Below, in pieces: positions 37,466 through 49,417 of a DNA stretch of 64,000 nucleotides (its first letter is position 1; every line of letters starts with the position of its first letter). Source of the DNA: Sipunculus nudus. Lineage: Eukaryota > Annelida > Sipuncula > Golfingiida > Sipunculidae. Both the position numbers and the translations under genes were made by a program. The notes beneath the pieces are model-generated. The model was not told the origin of the DNA and made no database searches. It worked only from the letters and a program-made list of their open reading frames with translations. Where the stretch lies: positions 7,748,979-7,812,978 of the forward strand of contig CM049321.1 of the NCBI GenBank assembly GCA_026874595.1, given 5' to 3'.

Positions 37466-37820
37466 TGACGTCATAGAGAAGAAAAAAGGTCACGCAAAGT
37501 TAAATATATATATATTTTTTTGTATTTTATGTCTTTTCTATTATTAATACTAAATTTATCAGGAAAACTTGCATTATTGTATCGCCGTAATAACGTTTAA
37601 GATTTATATGCGAAAAAGTAATATGTTAAAACAAAGAAACAATCAAGTTTATAATAAATACTTTCATATACTGAGGAATATTCATATGTTTTACTCATAA
37701 ACAAGAATGTGTTTGGAGTACATTCGACATCAGCCGTTAGACAGGTTACGATGTGAGTGAAATCCGTTACGTCTAGTGAACGGAGTAAGGTGAGGTGACG
37801 TCATCATTAGGGTGACGTCA
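37466..37820. promoter_or_regulatory. Downstream CRE cluster with NBRE
   Basis: Perfect CREs at 37466-37473, 37796-37803 and 37813-37820. The last two sit in a tandem 17-bp unit GGTGACGTCATCATTAG. An AAAGGTCA half-site, the NR4A monomer-binding NBRE consensus, lies at 37485-37492, 12 bp from the first CRE, so CREB input and NR4A autoregulation could meet here. About 2.5-2.9 kb past the receptor stop codon. Confidence 0.45.
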
Positions 37821-40193
37821 TCATTAGATGAAAGTGAAGAACAATGATTTCTGTCTTGGATTGTATTTGTAATATATGATGATTAAGAGTAAAAAATGAC
37901 AGATCCTAAACACGTAGTATTTTGTTGATGAACTTTGGTGTGTTAACCACCTTTAGAGTATATTTAGACAACCAGTAAACAATAAGCAAGAACCCAGCAT
38001 AAAACCCCACTCACAGGGAGACACAAGCTGTACGATATGAAGGGGTATCAACATTACTTCAATATGATAATGCCTGAAGTCTGTGCCTCTTTTAGACATT
38101 TTCCAAAGATATTTCCGTCACAAAACTTTTTTCTATTGGTTTCTTTATCACATTGACAAGATAACCTGGAACAGGAGAAAAGGACTATTTTTTTTAACTG
38201 CACAACATTTATTTAAGCGTTTTGTGGCAGCATACAATGAAGTCTGCAGGGCCTAACAATAAAGGAGTTAAAGGCAAAAGGGTCAGTGTTATTTGACAAT
38301 TCATACCTAATTATTACAGCAATATAACATAATTTAAACTGATAAAGAGCCAGTTATATGGTGTAGCCTTGATATAAATATTCGACGAAAACAGTAATTT
38401 TCTAAATTACCGGAACATACATTAAAGTGGTTTGTCTGTTACTAGAACAAAACTTTAAACGTGAGAACTGCACCAATCCTTGTTTACACCTGCACATTTG
38501 TTTTCCTTTACAACTGCACAGATATGGGTCAACTTCACATCAGAATATGTCCTGTTCAGAAAGTCTTGCCCGTGATCAGTGAAGCCAGAATGAACCGCTT
38601 CAATAAGTCTCGCCTACCCTTCACAAAATTTCCTTAATTGATTGCCCTCATATGAAAAGAAAATACTTAATTAAGTCCATCACATTTTATTCCTTTGATT
38701 TGTACCAGACTAACATTACAAAAATCAATCTATGTAGCCAGGTGTGACTGTAAATACATGTTTTGACTTCTGAGTAGCATATACCAAAATCTAACAAAAC
38801 TGGGACACTGGTCTGACTTGAAACTCTTTTCCATTCTCCACACAGAAGATCTATCTATGAATGTACTCATGCCTCATGCCTATATACGTTCGCACAGCTC
38901 GCTTTTACGCAGATAGCGAACTGTTTCACCCGAGAAGTGTATATTATTACAAGAGTTAAGAAAAGTATGAGTATGCATCGACATCGATAGGTGGCGCTGC
39001 ACGGTGGCGGCCACGGAGGTTTTTGAGCTCTTCTATTCTTCTATTCTGACATTTATTCCAAATATAACCAACAGGAGGTATTTGTCTGTGAAACCTGATT
39101 TAGGTGTAGATAGACCTGTGGATCTATTTTTGCGGGTGTTATATCCGTGACGCGGAATTGTAAATATAAAGAGAAACTTAGGCACGTACTTCCTTGGATA
39201 ATATACGTGATACAACTGTTTCAAGAACTGTTGAAGATGTAAATGCAGGTTGATAGTACAGTGATACTTGTTGTGGTCATTTCAACGTTATGTCAAAGAA
39301 TTACCGGGATGAAATCGGAGATTTACCTGTGTTGCATGCTGACATAAGGAATGACTTATAAGGGATTTCAAGTCACATGTTGTTCACATTTACTGATCAT
39401 GCAAGTGGGTCGGTTACTGGGTCAAATGACAGGCCAAACATGCTCAAATCCATCAATGTCACCAGGGTTTGTTTCTTATGCACAATAGACGCTATCACAC
39501 AACTTCACCATTCCTCACACAGGTCTGTCTATGAATATCAAGGATAATCCTCCTGCATACATTATTCACTCACCACGCTTTTACGCCTAAATCGAGCAAT
39601 TGAAATTATAAGTCAATCATGCATTGACAACTTTAATTTCAAATATAGCGGTAATAAAGAAAGGTATTGTCTGTTTCAAATTTCATAAAACCCGGGGAAC
39701 TACATTGCGGCACAGTATCGGTGACGTGTAAATGTATACAAACAAATACCACGAGGCACCCGGTTTAAACCCGTGTTTGGTAAATGGGCGTGATTCTGAG
39801 ATGACGTCGGGGTTCCACTCGGAACACCTCGCCTCATCTTCGGGTGGTCTCGGGAGAATAAAAAATCGGCCACGAGTTCCGAGTGGTCCGGTAAATGTGG
39901 GCCGCCATGTTTGTATAGTGTGGTTGTCTCAAGGCCGCAGAAGTAGCGTGCCGGTTGAACAAGCAATTGCAGGAGTCTTTTCATCTTCCCCGATAGATCT
40001 TGCCCATGTGCGGAGGCTGCAGCTTCACATTGGTCAACTCATGATAACAACAAAATTAAGAGGCTGTTAACAATAAACAGTTACCGGTTCGATAAGGTTA
40101 GGCAAACTTAATAGCACGTCGGTTTGTAATGCGCATGGTAGATTTCATCCAGAACAGTGACTTAGCCGTAATGTGATCGGCTGTTGCAAAGTG

Positions 40194-40351
40194 TGACGTC
40201 ACCGGCAAAATTTAGAAATAACTTCAATCTAGCAATTAATGTTGTTTTTACTCTTCCCTGAAAATCTGGGACTGACGGTGTCAGAAATACCAAACTTTTG
40301 ATGAGACATAGAATTTGTAGTCACAGGGCGATTTTCCTGTGTGTGACGTCA
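40194..40351. promoter_or_regulatory. Pair of GTGTGACGTCAC sites
   Basis: Two identical 12-mers containing perfect CREs (40194-40201 and 40344-40351) lie 150 bp apart in otherwise non-coding DNA. Confidence 0.4.
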
Positions 40352-41060
40352 CTGCCGAGTTGACAGCTCATAGATGTGCCAATATTTTTTGAACAAATCA
40401 CACAACTTCATGTTTTTAGTGGAATAATAGACATAATTTTTTTTCTCCAGGAATCGGGTTCATTTATGTTAAATCTTTGTTAATATTTTCTTCACAGGCA
40501 ATTGTTTTATTTGATAATATAATGAGATTTTGGAATATACTTACTTGACCTTAAATAATCTAGCAAGTTATCTCGATAACCCACAACGAACCAGGGCAGG
40601 TCAAACCAATATCTGCTCTGCTGTGTCTTCGTTACATATTCATGAATATTAATAAACCACGTGACCATGTATCGATCGAAGTCATCCGGACGGAGAAACC
40701 TTTTGCCTTTATACATGATTCTACTCGGGTACCTTCAAAGTCAAATAACTAAATGTAAGTGTCATGACAATAGTGCGTCAAAACGGTGATCTCTTGTAGC
40801 AGCAATAAACCCAAATAATTTCATTTCCCCTAAGAAAGTGTCCTCACAAAAAAATGAATGACATTCTTCAAACAGACCTAGACTGGAACTGTAAAGGACT
40901 TATGACTCGAGCACTTTAACAATATTACCCGTTACCATGGGGACTCTCTATACTGGGGAAAGCGAAAACAAAATAATAAAGTTTTTAACATTTTCATATA
41001 TATATACAATTATATATATATAATATATAAAATAAATATAATATATATAATATATATATC

Positions 41061-41265
41061 TGTGTTGGTCCGGCTCATGATCCGGATCCAGGAAGGAATT
41101 TCAGGAATTTTCACACATGTGCAGTCACATATGCCTGATTGAACATTGGAAAATGGGCTAAATAAGTGAATGCACACGATTGTTAGGGAATAATGAATGC
41201 ATCAATGAACCTCGGAATATGAGCCAATTATATATGGGTCAAGTTAAAGAAAACACGGGTTGCGG
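41061..41265 (-). repeat. Interspersed repeat, copy 2
   Basis: Reverse-complement relative of 9,306-9,497, sharing the same landmarks in the same order. It directly abuts a TA-rich tract (about 40,997-41,060). Confidence 0.7.
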
Positions 41266-41454
41266 AGTACTCCACATTACGGAAGGCCCGCATTCCTGAT
41301 TTCTATGGTTGATCTATAATCAACCTTAGGTTAATTTATTAAGCAAGAATATCAGTTCCTGGTTACTTGTATATGAAAGCACCATTTTATATATCTTGTA
41401 TACAGCAATACATTTCTAAATATTCACCTTTTAAAATCATATTAATTAGTACTT

Positions 41455-42021
41455 TTACTTGTAACATAAAATATGCAACCATATCAAGTCATGACCGCTA
41501 GAACTTCGTGTCGTATTAGCGCTGTTTGTCGCGTCATGTTCATCACCAAGTTCGTCATTCACCTCACTTTTATCATCAACCTGGGCGTATGCACGCATTT
41601 CGTCATCGCGGGTGACGTGATCTGTGCCGTGGGCGTCATTTTCGTCTCCCGCCCCTTTTCCATAACTCTTTTCCAAACCATCTTCGTTACTGTTCCCATC
41701 GAACTCGTTATATGTATACTGTTCATCACTGCCCGCCGTCTGAGTGTTACCATCAATAATCATATCGCAAACGTCCGTACCACAAACGTCAGTATCATAG
41801 TCATGTATACAAGTATTATATCCATAGCTCCCTTTTACATTATTGCTCGCCTCCGTACCATCACTCCCATCTTCCACATCGCTCGATTCTGCATATTGAG
41901 CAGGATCTTCTACAGATTGAGCGGTCTCATTTATAGACAGGTGGGAATATTCTTCAGTCTCTCCTCCAGCGTCCCTGCAATGATCACGATATTTGTATTG
42001 AAAAATATCTATCTTTATCAT
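41455..42021 (-). CDS. Acidic open frame, possible terminal exon
   Basis: A 188-residue open frame on the minus strand, rich in Asp, Glu, Asn, Ser and Gly, with no hydrophobic core or known domain. Codon use looks natural and the frame is long for this AT-rich DNA. A fair acceptor (ATTGCAG, exon base 41974) would start the peptide at DAGGETEEYSHLSINE, and the stop TAA is at 41455-41457. That reads like an acidic cytoplasmic tail, or a disordered or secreted acidic segment. No matching upstream exon was found; the only donor tried (near 42,535) is in the wrong phase. A (TA)25 tract lies just upstream. It may also be a chance or relic frame. Confidence 0.35.
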   Translation of the reverse strand: MIKIDIFQYKYRDHCRDAGGETEEYSHLSINETAQSVEDPAQYAESSDVEDGSDGTEASNNVKGSYGYNTCIHDYDTDVCGTDVCDMIIDGNTQTAGSDEQYTYNEFDGNSNEDGLEKSYGKGAGDENDAHGTDHVTRDDEMRAYAQVDDKSEVNDELGDEHDATNSANTTRSSSGHDLIWLHILCYK

Positions 42022-42057
42022 AAAATGTGACGGATTTTTTTTTATACCTACCTAAAC

Positions 42058-42060
<3 letters not shown>

Positions 42061-42110
<50 letters not shown>
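42061..42110. repeat. (AT)25 microsatellite
   Basis: Uninterrupted AT dinucleotides. Confidence 0.97.
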
Positions 42111-42113
<3 letters not shown>

Positions 42114-42300
42114 CATTATTGAAAAGGTCATAAAATACACATATCTTATCTGCTGTATGCAATTATATCAAATATAATGTATGCAATTAATACAGATCAC
42201 ATTTCTTGAGTACTATTTCTCATATACTTCAAGACCTGTACATCGTGCACTTACATTGCATGCATATATTCTAGAGCATATACACTGCAGCATAAGCATG

Positions 42301-42303
<3 letters not shown>

Positions 42304-42354
<51 letters not shown>
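42304..42354. repeat. (TA)n microsatellite
   Basis: An uninterrupted TA dinucleotide run of about 51 bp. Confidence 0.95.
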
Positions 42355-42357
<3 letters not shown>

Positions 42358-42748
42358 CTATATATACATAAAGGTATCAATCAATGTGTGCTATGATATA
42401 TGAAGAACATTTATTTATATTCCATATGTCGCCACTGAATTTGCTAGGAGCAGCGAAGACAGATGTGCAAGACAAAAAAAGAATCCTACAGCTGGAAAAT
42501 TTAACTAAATCTCTCCTTGTCACAGGACCTACCTCTTCTCCAGATTTTTAAGAAATTATTAATATACAAAGACAGACAGAAAAATAAACAGCGGTGATAA
42601 CATAACCTCATTGAAAACTATTCGGCCAATTTGAAAAAAAGTACGAAACATTGTGATGACGGACACACCCTCATGAGTAAGTCGGCGTAATAGTTTCATC
42701 TTCATACGGTTGAATAAATATTCCGAGCTTCAATGTTACATATCAATG

Positions 42749-42763
42749 GCGCCGCCATCTTGA
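42749..42763 (-). promoter_or_regulatory. YY1-like site upstream of protease gene
   Basis: GCCGCCATCTTGATG is a strong YY1 consensus read on the minus strand (AAGATGGCGGC), about 240 bp before the protease ATG. A weaker AAAATGGCCGCC is at about 42,883 and a further perfect GCCGCCATTTTG lies in intron 1 near 43,332. No TATA box is evident. Confidence 0.4.
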
Positions 42764-43000
42764 TGCGGAAACATGACCCTATTTCCAGCTATCACATAGC
42801 ACAATCAGATCTGACAAACGAAACAGGTCATGTTCTTCGAGAGCGACCACAAGATGAAAGCTGTTGATGTTACATATATTACAAAATGGCCGCCCACAGG
42901 GCAGTTGGTTCTCTACTTTGTAGAAGTCTGAAAATATGATTTTTTGGTCATCAATCATGCCAGTGTCAGAATAGATGGAGAAACTATAGTGTGAACTAAA

Positions 43001-43106
43001 ATGAGTTTGTTATTTTGCTTTATCTTCCTATTTGCTGCGAGCACTGTCATTTTTTACACTGAGTGCAGCGCCGAGCAAGAGGAGGCTCTACCGCGCATAA
43101 TTAATG
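43001..43106 (+). CDS. Protease exon 1: signal peptide, propeptide
   Basis: ATG start followed by a hydrophobic leader (LLFCFIFLFAASTVIF), acidic pro-segment EQEEALPR and the new N terminus IIN. Donor AATG|GTGAGT, phase 1. Confidence 0.88.
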
Positions 43107-46100
43107 GTGAGTATTTTTATTGTTTAATATACACCCAGACATTGTGTGTGCGGGACACGCCAGGTATGCATGTGATTCAGGCCGCACGGGGAGAGCTCAA
43201 GCGTTACGACAAGTAACAGTTTCCTCTGACGGTCTTTAACCGTTTCCCAACCTTATGATTTTGGACTGGAAAATGCCTACAGTAGGCCTACCTATTATAC
43301 CATTAAGTCAAAGAAAATAGTACATTACGACGCCGCCATTTTGCGCCACCACCGGCCGAGTTGATATTAAAGCTGAACCAGCCGAGTTAATCAGGATGCG
43401 CGCTGATATTACTATACGCAGAAGTGAGCCTATTTTGTGCTGCTAAGTTTTGCTTGAGAAAAAAAATTAATACAAAAAGATATATTTTTACAATTCCAAA
43501 ATGTCCGAAACAAAAGATTTTGATGATTTGTTTTTTTTTGTTAATTTCTTGTTAAAGGAAGCGACGGGATTGTTTAAGTATGGAGTGTTGGCTTAGCTTA
43601 TTAAACCACCAGGATTAACTATATACACGATATTTAATAGCAAACTAATGAAATCTAAATAGATGCAATATGTCACCGTAATATAGATAACTTGGTTAAA
43701 TAAATAAAAACGGATATTATGTAAAATCTTCATAGAATAGGCCTCCAGGTCAGTTTAAGCCAGCCGATATTTTGCAAGCCGAGTCGGGCCATGAAACTCG
43801 GCTTACTACTAAAGTCAGCCGTCTTTTTATCAAAGCCAGCCGCATTTGTGTGGCTAACGCGGCTCCGGCCTGTAGAAGAAAGGGAGGGTCTCCAGAGTGC
43901 TGTCACATGCACACAAATCTCAGACAACACACATGCAACAAGGTAGCAAGGTTAAAGAAGGCCATGACAATAAGAAAAGTAGACTTATGCAGCTTTTTAA
44001 TTTTTTTATCAAATTCTTGTTACAATCTTTTAACATTTTCTAGACAAGCAAACATACAACATATATATATATATACAGACTTACATATAACATAGTCCAA
44101 ATAAAGCACAATAAACATATATTATAAGGCAACATCACATAATATGATACTTATACAAAAACATGCTTACAACCGTTGTTTGTAGGATTTTCAACAATTG
44201 TATCCACTCAACAGTGTTCTTTATACTCGTCAAAATTGTAGAAATATATTCCAAATATTTTAAAATCTTTTCATGAATACAGAATTCCTGTTCGCCCTAT
44301 CTCTCTCAGTTTCATATATGTACATTTTATTTCTTCCATTACTGATGACCAATTAATTCTCCTTTTCTCAAAACGTGCAGTATATATAGATTACTTAACT
44401 ACGATAATAAGTAAATTTAATATATTTACGCCACCAAATTTTCCAAGTATAACATCTTGTTTACTTATTGTAAAACCTTGATCTGTACTTTCTTTTCACA
44501 ATTTATTAAATGATTTCCACAATAAGGATATATGAGGACATGACCAATACATATTATCTCAACTTCAGTTTTACAAAAAGTACATCTTTTATCAGATTTA
44601 ATTTTCAATTTAACCAACCAGTTATTATTAACTAACATGTCATGTAATAACCTGAATTGGAAAAAAATCTGTACTTCACATTTAAACACACTTTGAAGGG
44701 AATTAGGAAAACTCCAATTTGCAACAGTATAACTTCAATATTTACTTACTTTAGGGATATATTTATTATGGAACTTGAGCGCAAAGTAACTATAAATAAG
44801 TTTAGTGTTGCAATCCATGAAGAATGTCTTATTTTCAGTTAATGTTAAGATGAATTTTCCTCCTGTATTATATATATATCTTTATTTTTAACATATTTCC
44901 TGACAACTGAAATTATTGTTCTCCATTCTAAATAAAATTCTGGAAGTACACCGCTCTTCTGCCAGACCACAAATGGGATTACCAGACCTCTATCATCAAT
45001 GACTCGCTTATGTACCAAATACCTGCCTGAAACAAGCGTATATTAAAATTAAAGTTTACGTTTTCATGTTTGAATAGAACCATAATAATTTATTGTACAC
45101 ATTATTTTCATTATACCTGATTTGGACCAAGCTTTTAGAACCTAAATATAAAAAGAATCAACCTGCGTCTGAAACCGTCTGATTGTCTTCATGTCATATG
45201 AACAGTGAAATATTGTATGTGGCAAAGCACTTATTTTTCGAATATAATAATATAAACTTTGTAGTAAATTTTTTGCCATTGAAAGAATTGAGAAACTGTA
45301 CTGAAACTACGATATAACAAATGATTTGCAATCTGAATTCTGCCAATCATAGTTAGATGTCTGCTCTTACAGCTAAAAATAATATGTTTTATTTTTTTCA
45401 ATTTATCCTAAAAGTTATACTTTTCTGCTTTCTCTTTCTCATATGAGAAGAATATACCAAGAATTTTTACAGGTCCATCTGGCCATCTTATACCAAATGG
45501 TTTGTCCGCATTATTTCTGTTTGACCCTAGCCATAAGCCTTCTTTTTTTGTTTTTTTTTTATTTATACAAAGACTTGGTATTTTTGATAATTTACCTATA
45601 AACTGCTAGAGATATGTGGCTGAAATTTACAGTTACATCATCGGCATAGCTTATCATTTTAATATTTGTATTTTTGACTTGGATGCCTTATATATTAATA
45701 TCTTGTCTGATTTAACTAGCTAAAACTTCCAATGAGAGGATAAATAAATAAGGTGAAAGAGGGTCACCTTGTCGGACCCCTCACCCAATATCTATACATT
45801 CTGACAGATATCCATTATTTAATATATTACTATATATGTTATTATAAAATATTATTGTCCACTGGATCAGTGATGAGCCAAAATTTATTTTTTCTAATAC
45901 TTTAAACATAAATGGCCATTCTAAAGAATCAAAGCTTTCTTTAAAATCCAAACCTAAAAGTATACCACGTGACTGTTGTTCTTCCATGTATGGCAATAGA
46001 TCTGATATAGATCTGTGATATGGAGAATTTTTTTAGGTCAGTCAAGACATAAAGGTCTACATTTAACAGTTCCATTGTAATTAGTGAGACATAAGGACTA

Positions 46101-49100
46101 CCTACCACTCCTCATATCTCTATTTGGAATGACCCATTAATTGGCCACCCCTGCTGTAAAGTAGGTTTACAAGGTCAGGGTGCAAAAACGTCACTAATTC
46201 TCTGGTTTGTAAATAACCCAAACGTTGGCCAAGCAGCTAATGTCTGGTTGGCACTTGATTAAACGTTTTGTCGTGCTAAGAACGTTACTCGACATGAGGA
46301 TAAATTTCAGATGCCGCCGCGATTGTTCTAGTTCCCCCGATTATCACGTTTAACTCATAGACCGGCAATATATGTTTGACCTAGTAATATCATCAACTCC
46401 AAATACTGACAGACCTTTCGGCTATTTGGTGGATTTTAAACTGAAATTCCATTGTTGTTTTATATTATCTGTGGGGAAAATCTTTTACCATACCCCTGTG
46501 AGGGTTGGATACACCCCGCTGCATGTAAATTTACCAAGCAAACCTTAGCTCTTATGATTAAACATAAGCCTTTTCATAATGGCAGACCTCTATTGGACTA
46601 TACTTTACATTCCGAACTGTTGTCATCCACTCATAAATATTTAACTGACTCTTTCAGAATCTGCAAAATTAAGTGGCCTGTGTGATTGACAACAAATAAT
46701 AGAACAAGAAAAAATGCTTACAAGTTTTTGGTATTAATTATTTACACTTTCATACGATGCAAAAAAAAAAGTTAACTAAGGCCAAAAAATAGGTATGATA
46801 CCGCGTCAATTTTAACCCCCCGTATCAACAATTTTGATTTTGATTATCATCTTAAAGCAGATAAAAGAATACAATTTTTACAAGATTTCCATTGTTATGT
46901 TGTTCTTTAACCAGTTTAGCGCAGAGAAATCCTGTTATTATCATGCTTTTACCTGATCATTTGACATTTCCATCGAAACATACAAAAAAGGGTAAATTAA
47001 TCGTGCCTGAGAACCATACTTTTTTTTTGCCTAATATCCACATTTTTAGATAACCTCTGAGAATTGTTCATAGAATACTTTGAGCCTTTTCTTCGTGTAC
47101 TTGGTAACATAAACTTAGTAAATGAAGAATTTCCTTCCTGTGAAACATCTTCTTATCTTTAAATTCTTTATATATTAATTTGTGCGTTCATTTGTTGTTT
47201 TTATTTATACCGATAGGTCACACGGCACTCCAGTCGAAATGGCCATGGATTGTTCTCGTGACGGCACGGGGCGCCACATGCGGGGGCTCGATTGTAGCGC
47301 CACACATGGTACTGACGGCCAAACACTGCGTCGTTAAAGTAAACAGAACAGCCTTAAGGTCAGAACTGTGCGACTTATTCAAAAATATAATGATGTATAT
47401 GAAACGTAGATCGTTTTAAGTACAAGGGCAAATTATAATAATCATATATGATAAATTGTAGAAATATCTAATAAACAATTGCAGTAATACATTTGGTGTC
47501 AACCTAGCATCAAGAAGTAAAAATAATAAATTATAAATTGGAACACATCCGTGGATCCTTGTTTATATAAATTATATGGTTTTTTTATATTACTTATATA
47601 AGTATTATTATTATTACCATTATAATTATCAATAATAATTATAATAGTTATCATAATCAACATTATTAGCATTAGCGTTTTACTTTTGGCAATATTTTTA
47701 ATCAGCAATGTTAGCATTATTCCTTTTCAATTATAACGTATCAAAGCTCAGCTTCCGACACATTGACGAGCAAAACTAGAATCCACATTTTGCTCAAGCA
47801 GATTTGGTCTAGGTGCATCATACTTACCGCGGGGCTCACATTTTGAGGGCCAAAACAACAACTGAACCGACATTTTTATGCAGAAAAATGGGGGTTCCGT
47901 GCAATATACACACTCAACAAGTGAACCCACATTTTTCTATTTTTATGGACTTCAATATTTCTGTCTATGAGCCCACATTTATTCTGTGCAAAGTGAATTC
48001 ACTTTTGGTATTCTTGTCAATGACGTCGCGTAAAACGTCATGGAAAATATGTCCAAATGTGACGTTAATTGTTCACTGCACATTTCTAAATTATAAAATA
48101 CTGTTTTATATTATTTTATATCATTTTATAGTAGAAGCTTATAAGGTATTAATCCCACATAGTTTAGTGAGAAAATGTTGGTTCACTTAAGTGTTCTAGC
48201 TGATCTATGTATGTTTATGATGAAGTTACATTTGGTATACTTGTCGATGACGTCGCGTACACATCGCATCAAGAAAAATAAGTCAACAAATGACGCTTAT
48301 TTTCCTTGTATAACTAAAACGAATGATAAAATATTAATATTTTATTTATAGTAAGGTATAGTTGAAGCCTTTTAGGCATTGAACACATGTTTTTTATAAA
48401 ATGAAAATGTGAGTTCAGTTGTTGTTTTAACCCTCTGACGTTCAGCCCCGTATAATGGACCTGTACCCAGATTTGTCCCTGTATAATGCACCTATACCAA
48501 GATTGTGCCCCGTATATTTCCCCTATACCCAGATCATGCCCCGTATAATGCACATCTGTGCATATTTGGTACCTTTTTCATGTTCTAATGTTTTTTTTTA
48601 GAGTGACGGCTCAAAAGGTATCGCGATATCGGCGTGACAGAGGGGAACAAAACAGAGGAGTAAAACGACTTATTTTTCATGATACAGATGACATGGCTCT
48701 ATTACACCTAGACCGCCCTTTCACGTTGAACAAAAAAGTAAAAAGCCTCTCCATCGCCCCTTACCTGCCTCCCGTTGGTTCGCTATTCATGGTGGCGGGT
48801 TGGGGCTGGACACGACCCTCAACAAATTCCGTAGCAACCACGCTACAGGAAGTGACGTTACCCATTGTGAGTAGGAGCGCATGCGTAAAGGAGAGGGTGA
48901 CCATCAAGGAAACCCAACTATGCGCAGGTTGGGGAAACGGAAGTTACGCCAATATATGTCACGGAGATTCGGGCAGTCCCGCTGTGTATTGGTCGAAGTA
49001 CCAGAAACGCTTTGAGCAAGTAAGTGATATAAATAGCAAATCATTTTAATAATATACACATGCCAACGACAATAGGATAAAATTAATGCATAGTGTACGA

Positions 49101-49370
49101 AATATTTTAAATGCTTATATTGAAAATTTATTTTTAACTTATATTTAAATTAAAGTAACATAGTAACTTTTTTTCGATAACCACTATTATACTTGTACCA
49201 GAATACTTGTCACCATGACGACACATTTAAATAGAATATTGCTGAGACAAAATATGCAGAAATATTTTTTTTATGGGCAATATGCTCCTTACGTATAATT
49301 TTGTATAAATATTTCAGACAAACATTCACTGACACCAGGTGTTCGCGTTACAATGACAGGAAAATAATAT

Positions 49371-49417
<47 letters not shown>

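Larger units (their letters stand above)
36067..41454. other. NR4A downstream region, no gene supported
   Basis: No exon with coherent frame and splice sites was found. It contains perfect CREs at 37466, 37796, 37813, 40194 and 40344; a CTCF-like CCACCAGGGGTCGC at 37011-37024; a GC-richer block at 39.75-40.05 kb; and a minus-strand open frame (40507-40716) followed by a donor-like AAGTAAGT that I cannot identify. It may be a regulatory flank of NR4A. Confidence 0.45.

Noticed and set aside
40507-40716. Minus-strand frame followed by a good donor (possible first exon)
   Set aside because: The peptide resembles nothing I know, no downstream acceptor in phase was found, and one frame plus one donor is weak evidence.
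42530-42620. Minus-strand exon with a hydrophobic stretch joining the acidic frame at 41,974
   Set aside because: The donor phase leaves one base where two are required, and the frame that would fit contains stops.
47339-47344. GTAAAC as the donor of protease exon 2
   Set aside because: It gives phase 0, which does not join exon 3 in frame. The GTCAGA donor at 47,359 gives the phase and the family-typical sequence.
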